A stretch of DNA of 64,000 nucleotides from an uncultured Litoreibacter sp. (GCA_947501685.1 CANMWQ010000004.1:310001-374000); one strand, 5' to 3'. Counted from the stretch's first letter, positions 1 to 9,277 are shown. The notes: generated from the sequence alone by a model not told the origin. Made by a program: numbers and translations.

Positions 1-1
1 G

Positions 2-685
2 GATGATGCGTGGCTGTTCAAGCTGATGGTGCGCGGGCTGGCCCGCAAACACGGCTTCGCTGCCAGCTTCATGGCCAAACCCTATGCGGAGCATGCAGGC
101 ACCGGCATGCACACGCATTTCTCCGTGCTCGACCGCGACGGGCGCAACATTTTCGACGATGGTGGCGAGGTGGGGACCGCGCTGCTGCAACACGCCATCG
201 CGGGTTGTCTGGCCGCCATGCCCGCCTCTATGCTGGTCTTCGCGCCGCATGGAAACAGCTATGACCGCTTCACCCCCGACGCCCACGCACCTACGGGCAT
301 CGGCTGGGGGTATGAAAACCGCACCACCGCCATTCGCGTCCCCGCAGGGGAGCACAAAGCGCGGCGGATCGAGCACCGGGTCGCAGGCGGCGACATCAAC
401 CCCTACCTGATGCTGAGCGTGGTGCTGGGCGCCGCATTGCTGGGCATAGAAGACAAGCTGGCCGCACCCGCGCCGGTGAAAGGCTCCGCCTATGAGGCGG
501 GGCTCGCGCAACTGCCGACCACATGGCAAGCCGCCATATCAGCCTTCGAGCAGGACCCGCTGACCCCGCGCCTGCTGCCCAAACAGCTGATCCGCAATTA
601 CGTGATGACCAAAAAGCAAGAGGCGCAATATTACGCGGAGCTGAGCCCCGCGGAACGCATCGACCTCTACCTCGACACAGTCTGA
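2..685 (+). CDS. Glutamine synthetase family protein, 3' part (gamma-glutamylpolyamine synthetase-like)
   Basis: This is the C-terminal part of a glutamine synthetase-fold ligase. The reading frame is open from base 2, so the N-terminus lies outside the window. The segments FMAKPYAEHAGTGMHTHFS and ENRTTAIRVP are the catalytic-barrel motifs of the family, and NPYL in the tail is also typical. Family members in this context (PuuA/GlnA3-like) ligate glutamate to amines such as putrescine using ATP. A second GS-like gene, a GATase and a PuuB-like oxidase follow on the same strand, which supports amine catabolism over bulk ammonia assimilation. The substrate cannot be told from the fragment. Confidence 0.85.
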   Translation, partial: DDAWLFKLMVRGLARKHGFAASFMAKPYAEHAGTGMHTHFSVLDRDGRNIFDDGGEVGTALLQHAIAGCLAAMPASMLVFAPHGNSYDRFTPDAHAPTGIGWGYENRTTAIRVPAGEHKARRIEHRVAGGDINPYLMLSVVLGAALLGIEDKLAAPAPVKGSAYEAGLAQLPTTWQAAISAFEQDPLTPRLLPKQLIRNYVMTKKQEAQYYAELSPAERIDLYLDTV

Positions 686-780
686 GCGCGGATCATGGCG
701 GGCAACGTCCCATGCGGCCCGTCCTTCCCTTGGGGCCTGTCCTCAGGTAACGTCTGGCAACACAATCAAAGAGTCTCCAC

Positions 781-1479
781 ATGAAAATCGGCATCCTCGA
801 ATGCGGCCACACCATGCCCGAGGTCGAAACCAAGCACGGCACCTTCCCCGACATGTTCGCACGGCTGCTGGACGGAAACGGCTTCAGCTTTGCCAGCTAT
901 GACGTTGAGTTCATGCAGTTTCCGGCCAACATCACCGAATGCGACGGCTGGCTTTTGACCGGCTCGAAACACGGAGCCTACGAGGATCACCCGTTCATCC
1001 CCCCGCTGGAAACCTTCATCCGCGACAGCTACGCGGCGGGCGTTCCGATCGTGGGGATTTGCTTTGGCCACCAGATCATCGCGCAGGCCCTTGGCGGCCA
1101 TGTGGAGAAGTTCAAAGACGGCTGGGCGCTGGGTCTGAACGAGTATGACTTTGAAGGGCACGGCACCGTCGCGCTGAACGCGTGGCATCAAGATCAGGTG
1201 CTCCGCCTCCCCGAGGGGGCGCGGCCCGTGGCCTCCAACGCGTTTTGTGCCAATGCGGCGCTGGTCTATGGCGACCGAGCCTTCACTGTGCAGCCGCATC
1301 CCGAATTTGGCGGGGCCATCATCAGCGATTATGTCGACATGCGGCGTGGCACGGCGGATTACGCCGACACGTTGATGGACCGGGCGAAATCCCGGCATGC
1401 GGAGCCTGATCACAACGCCCTGCTGGCCCAGAAGATCGCCAGCTTTTTCAAACAACCCCGCGAGGCGCGGCATGGCTGA
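781..1479 (+). CDS. Class I glutamine amidotransferase (possible gamma-glutamyl-GABA hydrolase role)
   Basis: This 232-residue cytoplasmic protein is a complete class I GATase domain. The nucleophile elbow is GICFGHQ with Cys94, and the His/Glu of the triad are in QPHPEF (His173, Glu175). It has no synthetase domain, so it is either a free-standing glutaminase or a hydrolase of gamma-glutamyl compounds. PuuD, the gamma-glutamyl-GABA hydrolase of the Puu pathway, belongs to the same superfamily, but this sequence looks closer to GMP-synthase-like GATases, so the PuuD role is inferred from neighbours. Its stop overlaps the start of the next GS-like gene by 8 bases, indicating translational coupling. 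Confidence 0.8.
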   Translation: MKIGILECGHTMPEVETKHGTFPDMFARLLDGNGFSFASYDVEFMQFPANITECDGWLLTGSKHGAYEDHPFIPPLETFIRDSYAAGVPIVGICFGHQIIAQALGGHVEKFKDGWALGLNEYDFEGHGTVALNAWHQDQVLRLPEGARPVASNAFCANAALVYGDRAFTVQPHPEFGGAIISDYVDMRRGTADYADTLMDRAKSRHAEPDHNALLAQKIASFFKQPREARHG

Positions 1480-2833
1480 CGACTGGATGGACACGCTGCC
1501 CGAGGCGGCCAAGCTCTACCTCAAGGATAGGCGGCTGGACGAGGTGGAATGCGTGGTCTCCGACCTGCCGGGCATAGCGCGCGGTAAGGCGGTGCCTGCC
1601 TCGAAATTCGCCAGGCAATCACAGTTCTTTTTGCCCAATTCGATTTATTTCCAGACCATTACCGGCGGCTGGGGGGAGGCCGCAGGCGAGGACGGCTTCA
1701 CCGAGCCCGACATGGTCCTGAAACCCGACATGGACACCGCAACCGCCGCCCCCTGGACAGGCGACTGGACCTTGCAAGTGATCCACGACGCCTTCGATCA
1801 AGCGGGCGCGCCTGTGCCGTTTTCGCCGCGCAACGTGCTCAAACGGGTCTGCGCGCTTTACCGCAAGGAGGGCTGGGAGCCCGTCGTGGCCCCGGAAATG
1901 GAGTTCTTTCTTGTGGCCCGCAACATCAACCCGGCGGAAGCCATTCAGCCGATGATGGGCCGCTCAGGCCGCCCGGCTGCCGCGCGTCAGGCCTATTCCA
2001 TGTCCGCCGTGGACGAGTTCGGCCCGGTGATTGACGACATTTACGACTTTGCCGAGATGCAGGGGTTCGAGATTGACGGCATCACCCAGGAGGGCGGCGC
2101 GGGCCAGCTGGAGATCAACCTGCGCCACGGCGACCCCGTGAAGCTGGCCGACGAAATCTTCTACTTCAAACGCCTGATCCGCGAGGCCGCCCTGCGCCAT
2201 GACTGCTTTGCCACCTTCATGGCCAAGCCGATTGAAGGCGAGCCCGGCTCGGCCATGCATATCCATCATTCGGTGGTGGATAGCGAAACGGGGCGCAACA
2301 TTTTCTCCGGGCCGCGCGGAGCGGAGACGCCCGAATTCATGCATTTCATCGGCGGGCTGCAACACCACCTGCCCTCCGCCATTGCGCTGATGGCGCCTTA
2401 TGTGAACAGCTATCGGCGCTACGTCAAAGACCATGCCGCCCCGATCAATCTGGAATGGGCCCGCGACAACCGCACGACGGGCATCCGGGTGCCGGTCTCG
2501 GAACCTGTCGCGCGGCGGGTGGAGAACCGCTTGGCCGGGATGGATTGCAACCCCTATCTGGCCATCGCCGCCTCGCTGGCCTGCGGCTATCTGGGGCTGA
2601 AATCCAAGATGAAACCCACCAAGGAATTCAAGGGCGACGCCTATGACGGCGATGAAGACATCCCGCGCGACCTGTTCTCCGCACTCAATCTTCTGTGCGA
2701 AAACAAGGAGATGGCGGAGTGTCTTCATCCGGACTTTGTGCGGGTCTTCTCCATTGTGAAAATGGCGGAGTATGACGAGTTCCTTCAGGTGATCTCCCCG
2801 TGGGAGCGTGAGCATCTGCTGCTGAACGTATGA
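1472..2833 (+). CDS. Glutamine synthetase family protein (PuuA-like gamma-glutamylamine ligase)
   Basis: This is a complete 453-residue GS-fold ligase. The start MADDWMDTLPE is chosen because it overlaps the upstream stop, as in coupled operons; the frame stays open further upstream inside the GATase gene. Family motifs are present: APEMEFF and GAGQLEINLRHGDP for metal and ATP binding, MAKPIEGEPGSAMHIHHS, and RDNRTTGIRVP. The length fits the PuuA/GlnA-III type. It is a paralogue of the partial GS gene at the left edge; the two together may handle different amines. It overlaps the following oxidase gene by ATGA. Confidence 0.87.
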   Translation: MADDWMDTLPEAAKLYLKDRRLDEVECVVSDLPGIARGKAVPASKFARQSQFFLPNSIYFQTITGGWGEAAGEDGFTEPDMVLKPDMDTATAAPWTGDWTLQVIHDAFDQAGAPVPFSPRNVLKRVCALYRKEGWEPVVAPEMEFFLVARNINPAEAIQPMMGRSGRPAAARQAYSMSAVDEFGPVIDDIYDFAEMQGFEIDGITQEGGAGQLEINLRHGDPVKLADEIFYFKRLIREAALRHDCFATFMAKPIEGEPGSAMHIHHSVVDSETGRNIFSGPRGAETPEFMHFIGGLQHHLPSAIALMAPYVNSYRRYVKDHAAPINLEWARDNRTTGIRVPVSEPVARRVENRLAGMDCNPYLAIAASLACGYLGLKSKMKPTKEFKGDAYDGDEDIPRDLFSALNLLCENKEMAECLHPDFVRVFSIVKMAEYDEFLQVISPWEREHLLLNV

Positions 2834-4122
2834 ACCTGCTGGACGCCAATGACCGGCGTGGGGCCTATCCCGACAGCTGGTATGCCGCCACCGCTGAGGC
2901 CTTGGCACCCTTTGCGCCCTTGCGCGGCGAGGTTAGGGCAGATCTCTGCATCATTGGCGGCGGCTATACCGGGTTGTCCGCCGCGCTGCATGCGGCGCAA
3001 TCGGGACAGAAGGTGGTGCTGTTGGAGGCGCAGCGCGTGGGGTTCGGGGCCTCTGGCCGCAATGGCGGACAGGTGGGGACGTCATTTAACACCAGCCAGC
3101 AAGAGCTTGAAAAGACATGCGGAATTGACGACGCGCGCAAGCTCTATGAGCTGGCACATGCGGCGGCGGAGTTAACCCGAACGCTTGGCCAAGAGGCGGG
3201 CTACAGACCCGGCGTGATCCATGCAGACCGCTTTGACAGCGAGGTGGCGCAGACCCATGCGGAGGTGGCTCATCTTCAAAACCGCTACGGCGACACCGCG
3301 ACCCAAGCGCTGGACCGCGACGCCGTGCGCGCGTTGACGGGCAGCGACAGCTATGCGGGCGGGGCACTGGATATGGCAGGCGGGCATCTGCATCCGCTGC
3401 GCTATGCGTTTAGCCTCGCGCGGGCCTGCGTGGCCGCAGGCGTGCAAATTCACGAGACCACGCGGGTGCATGATCTCACGCAAGGCACTCCCGCTACGGT
3501 GCGTAGCGATCAAGGCCGCGTTCTGGCGGATCACGTCATTGTCGCCACCAATGGCTACGGCACCGGGCTGTCGCGTGGCACCCGCGCGCGGGTCATGCCG
3601 ATTAACAATTTTATCGCTGTAACAGAGCCGCTTGGCGACCGGGGCTCATCCATTCTTAACCAAGATCACTGCGCCTATGACAGCCGCTTCGTGGTGAATT
3701 ACTACCGCAAAACGGAAGGTGGCCGGCTGTTGTTCGGCGGCGGGGAGAGTTACGGATATCGCTTCCCGAAAGACATCGCCTCCGTCGTGCGCAGGCCGTT
3801 GGAGCAGACCTTTCCGCAGCTCAAAGGCGTGAGGCTCGACTATGCCTGGGGCGGCACGCTCGCGATCACCATGTCGCGCCTGCCCTATGTGGCGCGCCCT
3901 GCCCCGAACATGCTGGTCGCCTCAGGCTATTCCGGCACCGGGGTCGCGATGGCGACGATGGCAGGAAAACTGATGGCGGAGGCAACAGTGGCGCAATCAG
4001 AAGGCCTCGCCCTTCTGGAAGCCCTGCCCACCCCGCGCTTTCCGGGCGGCGGCGCATTTCGCAGCCCGCTTTTGGCGCTTGCGATGAGCTGGTATGCGCT
4101 CAGGGACCGGATTGGCATATAG
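2830..4122 (+). CDS. puuB: FAD-dependent oxidoreductase, gamma-glutamylputrescine oxidase-like
   Basis: This 430-residue DAO-type flavoprotein has the Rossmann FAD-binding motif DLCIIGGGYTGLSAALHAA near residues 38-56 and the flavin-contact motif GFGASGRNGGQ typical of PuuB/OrdL enzymes. The C-terminal YSGTGVAMATMAGK closes the FAD site. PuuB oxidises gamma-glutamylputrescine to an aldehyde, releasing ammonia and peroxide; here it would act on the product of the upstream GS-like ligase. The ATGA overlap with that gene supports one transcript. The exact amine substrate is inferred from context. Confidence 0.8.
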   Translation: MNLLDANDRRGAYPDSWYAATAEALAPFAPLRGEVRADLCIIGGGYTGLSAALHAAQSGQKVVLLEAQRVGFGASGRNGGQVGTSFNTSQQELEKTCGIDDARKLYELAHAAAELTRTLGQEAGYRPGVIHADRFDSEVAQTHAEVAHLQNRYGDTATQALDRDAVRALTGSDSYAGGALDMAGGHLHPLRYAFSLARACVAAGVQIHETTRVHDLTQGTPATVRSDQGRVLADHVIVATNGYGTGLSRGTRARVMPINNFIAVTEPLGDRGSSILNQDHCAYDSRFVVNYYRKTEGGRLLFGGGESYGYRFPKDIASVVRRPLEQTFPQLKGVRLDYAWGGTLAITMSRLPYVARPAPNMLVASGYSGTGVAMATMAGKLMAEATVAQSEGLALLEALPTPRFPGGGAFRSPLLALAMSWYALRDRIGI

Positions 4123-4152
4123 CGGATAATCCGAAACCATGTTACGGTTTTT

Positions 4153-4171
4153 CTGAATTTATTATATTCAG
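4153..4171. promoter_or_regulatory. Inverted repeat upstream of the DegT-type gene
   Basis: CTGAAT, seven bases, then ATTCAG form a 6-bp dyad in the 62-bp gap before the aminotransferase gene. The gap is much more AT-rich than its surroundings, so it probably holds a promoter. The dyad could be an operator; no regulator is assigned. Confidence 0.3.
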
Positions 4172-4184
4172 GCGAGGACAAGCC

Positions 4185-5369
4185 ATGCGCGATTTTCAAA
4201 GCAACGCCCCTGACCTTCACGAAGCCGAACCGATCCCCCCAGCCGCGAAAGAGGCGATTGAGGCCTTGCTGCACTCAGGCGATCTGTTCCGCTACACCGC
4301 CCCGCAGGATGCGCCTGTGGCCCTGCTGGAACGCGAATTTGCCGAGATGATGGGCAGCAGATACGCGCTGGCCGTGTCCTCCTGCTCCGCCGCGCTGTTC
4401 TTGTCGCTGAAAGCGCTGGGCTTGCCGAAAGGCGCAAAGGTGCTGATCCCGGCTTTTACCTTTGCCGCCGTGCCTTCCGCCGTTGTCCATGCGGAGATGC
4501 AGCCGGTGCTGGTCGAGGTTGGCATGAACTACCGCCTCGACATAGCTGATTTCGAACGGAAAATTGAAGCTGCCGACGCCGTCCTGATCAGCCATATGCG
4601 CGGCCACACTTCCGATATGGATGCGATTTTGAAGCTGGCAGAGGCGCATGGCCTGCCGGTGATCGAGGACGCGGCGCATTCGCTGGGCACGCTCTGGGAC
4701 GGCCAAAAGATCGGCACGCTGGGCCATGTCGGTTGCTTCTCCTTTCAGTCCTACAAGATGATCAATGCGGGCGAAGGCGGCATTCTGATCACCGATGACG
4801 CCGATCTGGTGGCCCGCGCGGTGATCATGTCCGGGGCCTATGAGCATAATTGGAAAAAGCATGGCGACATCGCGGAGGCCGCGGGGAAATGGCAAAACAA
4901 GCTGCCGCTTTATAATCTGCGCATGCAAAACCTCAGCGCCTGCGTGATCCGGCCCCAATTGGGCGAGCTGAACCGCCGGGTGCGTGACGGGTTGGAGAAC
5001 CACGACTATGTCGCAGCCAAGCTGCGAGACAGCGGCTATTTCGACGTGCCGCCCCCGCTGCCGCAAGAGACCCGCGCGCCGGATTCCATTCAATTCAACA
5101 TGATTGGTTTCTCCCCGGATGATTGCCGCGCGTTTTTAATGTTTGCCAAGCAGAACGGCGTCAGCGCGCAGATATTCGGGCTGAGTACGGACAATGCGCG
5201 GGCCTTCTGGAACTGGGAATTCATCGAGGGGGAGACGCCCGCCCTGCCCAAAACCCGCGCCATGCTGGCCGTGGCCTGCGACGTGCGCCTGCCGGTGCGG
5301 TTGACCCGCGCGGAGCTGGATTTCGTGGCCGACGCGCTGATTGACGCGGCGATGATGGTGAAGGGCTAG
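4185..5369 (+). CDS. DegT/DnrJ/EryC1/StrS family aminotransferase
   Basis: This 394-residue fold-type I PLP enzyme has the family motifs: VSSCSAALFLSLKALG for cofactor phosphate binding, VIEDAAHSLG with the Asp that holds the pyridine nitrogen, and SFQSYKMINAGEGG with the Schiff-base lysine. These enzymes usually aminate keto-sugars or keto-cyclitols in nucleotide-sugar or antibiotic pathways, but no sugar genes are nearby. It follows the PuuB-like gene after 62 bp on the same strand. Its TAG stop overlaps the convergent LysR stop within a shared CTAG. The substrate is unknown. Confidence 0.82.
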   Translation: MRDFQSNAPDLHEAEPIPPAAKEAIEALLHSGDLFRYTAPQDAPVALLEREFAEMMGSRYALAVSSCSAALFLSLKALGLPKGAKVLIPAFTFAAVPSAVVHAEMQPVLVEVGMNYRLDIADFERKIEAADAVLISHMRGHTSDMDAILKLAEAHGLPVIEDAAHSLGTLWDGQKIGTLGHVGCFSFQSYKMINAGEGGILITDDADLVARAVIMSGAYEHNWKKHGDIAEAAGKWQNKLPLYNLRMQNLSACVIRPQLGELNRRVRDGLENHDYVAAKLRDSGYFDVPPPLPQETRAPDSIQFNMIGFSPDDCRAFLMFAKQNGVSAQIFGLSTDNARAFWNWEFIEGETPALPKTRAMLAVACDVRLPVRLTRAELDFVADALIDAAMMVKG

Positions 5370-6394
5370 CCGCCCGCGCCCAGCACCTTCATTTGACCCG
5401 CAAGCCACGGCATGCGTCCCTGACAGAATTCGATGATTTCAGCCGCGATCAGCGGGCGCAGCTCGGTTGCCAATTGGGTGGGCAGGTCCGCCTCGCTGTC
5501 GCGCCGCGCGATCAGGGAGATTTGCCGCGAGAGGGGCGCGAAAGGCAGTGGGAAGGTTTCGACCCGGTCCATGAACCGTTTGGCACGCATGACGCCCAGC
5601 GGGGTCAGGATCGTCCAGCCCTCGCCGCGGGCAACCATCGCCATGATAGAGTGATAGCTGTCCAGCTCGAACCGATGCGACGGCACCAGATTTTGCCGCG
5701 CCAGATGGCCCGCGATCTGACGGCCCATGAGCTCCTGCGCGGTGTATTGGATCAGCGGCGTCTGGCGCAGCGTGTCGAGCATCTTGCCCTCGTCGCGGAT
5801 CATCCTGCGCGGCGTGACGACGATGAACGGGTCCACCAGCAGCGGATGCACCACCATGGAGGATGGCAGGTCGCTGGGCTCCGCCGCGACCACCAGATCA
5901 AGCCCACGCGTGTCCAGCTTGTCGATAAGGCGGTGGCTGGGTGCGGTCTCCAGCAAGAACCGCGCCTTCGGCATGGTTTCAGCCAGCGTCATCAGCAGTG
6001 CAGGCGTCACGTCCGCGTCGAAATCCTCGATCATGCCCAGACGCAGGCGCACCCGGCTGGACATGTCCCGCACGGTTAGCTCCGCTGTGGCTTGGGCTGC
6101 CTCATGCAGAATGCTGTGGGCACGGCGTTGAAACATCTCGCCGGCGGCGGTGAGTGACATCGGGCGCTCGCCCCGCTCCAGCAAACGGGCCCCAAGGGCG
6201 GCCTCAAGGTTGGACAATTGCTGGCTGACGGCGGAGTTGGACGCGCCAAGCCTGCGCGCGGCGGCGGAGATTGAGGCCTCTTCGGCGGCGGCCACGAAGA
6301 TCTCCATCTGCCACAGCGTGATCTTGCCGGGTGTATCAACCATGTGTTTGGACCATTTGCGCTCCTGCGGTGCGGATATGATTGCCCCGCCCAT
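5366..6394 (-). CDS. LysR family transcriptional regulator
   Basis: This LysR protein has up to 342 residues. The N-terminal winged helix-turn-helix contains ISAAARRLGASNSAVSQQLSNLE, here cited as ISAAARRLGASNSAVSQQL, followed by a substrate-binding domain. The start at 6394 has a GAGGGAG ribosome site a few bases upstream; a second candidate, MVDTPGK at 6343, would place the HTH at the more usual distance from the N-terminus. It is divergent from the class III aminotransferase gene with a gap under 100 bp, so that gene is the most likely target, with autoregulation probable. The inducer is unknown but may be an amine or its gamma-glutamyl derivative. Confidence 0.85.
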   Translation of the reverse strand: MGGAIISAPQERKWSKHMVDTPGKITLWQMEIFVAAAEEASISAAARRLGASNSAVSQQLSNLEAALGARLLERGERPMSLTAAGEMFQRRAHSILHEAAQATAELTVRDMSSRVRLRLGMIEDFDADVTPALLMTLAETMPKARFLLETAPSHRLIDKLDTRGLDLVVAAEPSDLPSSMVVHPLLVDPFIVVTPRRMIRDEGKMLDTLRQTPLIQYTAQELMGRQIAGHLARQNLVPSHRFELDSYHSIMAMVARGEGWTILTPLGVMRAKRFMDRVETFPLPFAPLSRQISLIARRDSEADLPTQLATELRPLIAAEIIEFCQGRMPWLAGQMKVLGAGG

Positions 6395-6437
6395 GAACTC
6401 CCTCTAGCGTAATTTTCGACCATCAGGGAGACCACAA

Positions 6438-7805
6438 ATGCGCGACGATTCACCAAACTCCTGGGAAGCCCGGGCCGACGCCCATTCCTTCTACGGCTTC
6501 ACCGACCTGCCATCGGTAAATGAGCGCGGTGCGGTGGTGCTGACCCATGGTCAGGGGCCCTACGTGTTTGACGTCCATGGGCGGCAATATCTCGACGCGA
6601 ATTCGGGGCTTTGGAACATGGTCGCGGGCTTTGACCACCCCGGTCTGGCGGAGGCCGCCAAGGCGCAATATGACCGCTTCCCCGGCTACCACGCGTTTTT
6701 CGGGCGGATGTCGGATCAAACCGTGATGCTCAGCGAGAAGCTGATCGAGGTCTCGCCCTATGAGCGCGGCAAGGTGTTCTACACCAACTCCGGTTCTGAG
6801 GCGAATGACACGATGGTCAAGATGCTGTGGTTTCTGGGCGGGGCCGAGGGCCATGCGAAGAAGCGCAAGATCATCACCCGCAAGAACGGCTATCACGGGG
6901 TCACGGCCGTTTCGGCCTCGATGACGGGCAAGCCCTATAACGAGGTGTTCGGCTTGCCGCTGGAGGGGTTCCTGCACCTCACCTGCCCGCATTACTGGCG
7001 TGAAGGCCGCGAGGGCGAAAGCGAGGCCGACTTCACCAAACGTCTGGCCAAAGAGCTGGAAGATATGATCTCCCGTGAAGGCGCGGAGACCATTGCCGGC
7101 TTCTTCGCCGAACCCGTGCTGGGCGCTGGCGGCGTGATCCCACCCCCTGAAGGGTATTTTCAGGCGGTCCAAGCGGTGCTGCGCAAACACGGCATCCCGC
7201 TGATCTCGGACGAGGTGATCTGCGGATTTGGCCGCACCGGGGCCGTCTGGGGCGCGGAGACCTATGATTTTATGCCAGACGCGATTATCTCCTCCAAGAA
7301 CCTGACCGCCGGGTATTTCCCGATGGGCGCGGTGATCCTGGGGCCAGAGCTGACCGACCGGCTGCAAGCGGCCTCTGATGCGATCGAGGAGTTTCCGCAC
7401 GGGTTCACGGCCTCCGGCCATCCGGTGGGTTGCGCTGTGGCTTTGAAAGCCATCGACGTGATCCTGAATGAAGGCCTGATGGAAAATGTGCGCGCGCTAA
7501 CGCCGAAATTCGAGGCGGGGCTGAGCTGGCTGTTGGAGAACCCGAATATCGGCGAGGCGCGCGGCAAAGGGCTGATGGGCGCGGTGGAAGCCGTGCGCGA
7601 CAAGGCGACGAAGACGCCCTTTGAGGGCCATCTGAGCGTGTCTGAGCGGATTGCGAATACATGCACCGATCACGGGCTGATCTGCCGCCCGCTGGGTCAG
7701 GCGGTGGTGCTTTGCCCGGCCTTTATCATGACAGAGCCGCAGATGGACGAGATGTTCACCAAGCTTGATGCCGCGCTGAGATCCGTGTTCAAGGACGTTG
7801 CCTGA
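6438..7805 (+). CDS. Class III aminotransferase (putrescine/diamine-pyruvate type)
   Basis: This 455-residue PLP-dependent omega-aminotransferase shows YTNSGSEANDTMVKM for cofactor phosphate, LISDEVICGFGRTG with the PLP-binding Asp, and ISSKNLTAGYFPMGAV with the Schiff-base lysine. It resembles the SpuC/beta-alanine-pyruvate group that transfers amino groups from diamines or omega-amino acids to pyruvate. AGGGAG sits about nine bases before the ATG. It is divergent from the LysR gene and next to GS-like and PuuB-like genes, which fits polyamine breakdown. The amine donor is not determined by sequence alone. Confidence 0.85.
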   Translation: MRDDSPNSWEARADAHSFYGFTDLPSVNERGAVVLTHGQGPYVFDVHGRQYLDANSGLWNMVAGFDHPGLAEAAKAQYDRFPGYHAFFGRMSDQTVMLSEKLIEVSPYERGKVFYTNSGSEANDTMVKMLWFLGGAEGHAKKRKIITRKNGYHGVTAVSASMTGKPYNEVFGLPLEGFLHLTCPHYWREGREGESEADFTKRLAKELEDMISREGAETIAGFFAEPVLGAGGVIPPPEGYFQAVQAVLRKHGIPLISDEVICGFGRTGAVWGAETYDFMPDAIISSKNLTAGYFPMGAVILGPELTDRLQAASDAIEEFPHGFTASGHPVGCAVALKAIDVILNEGLMENVRALTPKFEAGLSWLLENPNIGEARGKGLMGAVEAVRDKATKTPFEGHLSVSERIANTCTDHGLICRPLGQAVVLCPAFIMTEPQMDEMFTKLDAALRSVFKDVA

Positions 7806-7826
7806 GCCTTGCGTTTTGCCTCTGGC

Positions 7827-8477
7827 TCATGCCGTGACGCACAGCCAGACCGACGCAAAGAAGAACCCGGAGGCCACGACAACAAAGCCATGCCAGATGG
7901 CATTGGCGAATTTCAGGCTGTCCCAGTGAAAGAACACCACGCCGCCCGAATAGAGCAGCCCGCCTACTACAGCGCACCAGCCCGCGGCGGGTGAGGCTTG
8001 AAAGATGCTCCAGATCAGAGCCATGCCAATCCAGCCAAGGCCCAGATAGAGCGCCGCATTCAGCCGCCCCGGCTTGCGCCACATGAACAGCTTGGTGCCC
8101 GCCCCGAACAGCGCCAGCACCCAGACCAGCCCGAGGATGACATAGCCAAACCCGGTGCCAATCGCGACCACGAAGGGCGTGTAGGTCCCTGCGATCTTCA
8201 GGAAAATCGCAGCGTGATCGGCGCGGCGCAGCGTCGGGCGCAGCCGCTCTGACGGGGTCATATGATAGCAAAAGGAGATGCTCAGCATCGCGACCAACCC
8301 CACCCAGTAGATGGTCAGACCCGTCAGGGTCCCGGTCGAGATCATCTGCGCATGCTGCGCCATAAAGGCGGTGATAGCGACCAGCGCGGCACCAATACCG
8401 GCCAGATGCACCGCGCCATCCGCCAGCTTCTCGGACGCGGCATAGACGGGGTAGTCATCTGATTGATGCTGGCTCAT
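7827..8477 (-). CDS. Hemolysin III / PAQR family membrane protein
   Basis: This is a seven-helix membrane protein of about 216 residues. The start MSQHQSDDYPVY is preferred over an upstream in-frame start at 8498. The family's conserved pieces are visible: ADGAVHLAGI in the first helix, SFCYHM with the conserved Ser and His, RADHAAIFLKIAGTYTPF, and the final IWHGFVVVASGFFF. The three histidines and the Asp are the metal-binding set of the PAQR/HlyIII fold. Cytolytic function is not implied; many members have unknown roles. It converges on the aminotransferase gene, leaving only 21 bp between stops. Confidence 0.85.
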   Translation of the reverse strand: MSQHQSDDYPVYAASEKLADGAVHLAGIGAALVAITAFMAQHAQMISTGTLTGLTIYWVGLVAMLSISFCYHMTPSERLRPTLRRADHAAIFLKIAGTYTPFVVAIGTGFGYVILGLVWVLALFGAGTKLFMWRKPGRLNAALYLGLGWIGMALIWSIFQASPAAGWCAVVGGLLYSGGVVFFHWDSLKFANAIWHGFVVVASGFFFASVWLCVTA

Positions 8478-8548
8478 AGCACCAAGCCTGCACCGCAAAA
8501 CGGCACTTGGCGAGACTTACCCTGCGAAACACTTTGTTGACGTTTCGG

Positions 8549-9109
8549 CTATTTGCCCATTTTGGAAAGTGCGGCCTGCATGTCGGCAAGTTGCTTTTTG
8601 ATCGCATCCAGCTCCGACTTATCCGCCGCTTCGCCGGGCTTTTCATCGTCATCCGGGGCTGGGCCACTGCCAGCCGCCCAGCCGCCCATCATGGTTTTCA
8701 TGAAGGCCTCTTGCTGCTGCTTGATCTGATCGAACCCCGGGATCCCCCCCATCGGAGAGGTCATCTGTTCGGCCATTTTCGCCTGGCCATCGCGCAGCAT
8801 GTCAAAGCTGGCAGCCAGAAAATCCGGCACCATCGTCTGCGCGCCTTCGGTGTAGCTGCGCACCAGATCGGTCAGCACATTGGTCGGCAACACGTTGTCG
8901 CCACGGCTTTCGCGCTCCGCAATGATTTGCAAAAGATACTGCCGCGTCAGGTCGTCGCCGCTTTTGAGGTCCACAATCTGCACGTCCCGGCCTTCGCGGA
9001 TAAACCCCGAAATATCGTCCAAAGTGACGTAGTCGCTGGTCTCCGTATTATAGAGCCTGCGGCTGGCATATCTCTTGATCAGAAGTGGCGCGCCTTCGGT
9101 CTTGGCCAT
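8549..9109 (-). CDS. phaR: PHA synthesis repressor PhaR
   Basis: This 186-residue protein carries the PhaR DNA-binding domain at the N-terminus (LIKRYASRRLYNTETSDYVTL, here shortened to KRYASRRLYNTETSDYV), then the PHB-accumulation regulatory region with LTRQYLLQIIAERE. The tail is Met/Gln-rich and then acidic, ending in a short coiled coil. In Paracoccus, PhaR binds both PHA polymer and TGC-rich operators, releasing phaP and phaR when polymer appears. A near-operator sits just before its own start, and two perfect operators precede phaP, so autoregulation and phasin control are likely. Confidence 0.92.
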   Translation of the reverse strand: MAKTEGAPLLIKRYASRRLYNTETSDYVTLDDISGFIREGRDVQIVDLKSGDDLTRQYLLQIIAERESRGDNVLPTNVLTDLVRSYTEGAQTMVPDFLAASFDMLRDGQAKMAEQMTSPMGGIPGFDQIKQQQEAFMKTMMGGWAAGSGPAPDDDEKPGEAADKSELDAIKKQLADMQAALSKMGK

Positions 9110-9125
9110 GCAAACTCTCCCCTTT

Positions 9126-9136
9126 TTGCAGTGCAG
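9126..9136. promoter_or_regulatory. Possible PhaR operator upstream of phaR
   Basis: TTGCAGTGCAG lies 17-27 bases upstream of the phaR start. It departs by one base from the CTGC-N3-GCAG pattern found twice upstream of phaP. PhaR autoregulation is established in Paracoccus; its use here is inferred. Confidence 0.4.
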
Positions 9137-9277
9137 AAAACGCTAGCGCAGCTACAGATGAATTGAAAGCGGAACGTGCATGCGCGGATATAGGAGGCCG
9201 ATCACGTCAATGCGAGATGCGCTCGGTCCAAGCCTATGTCAGTTTGGCACCACCCGATTGGCAAGGAAGGCACGTCG

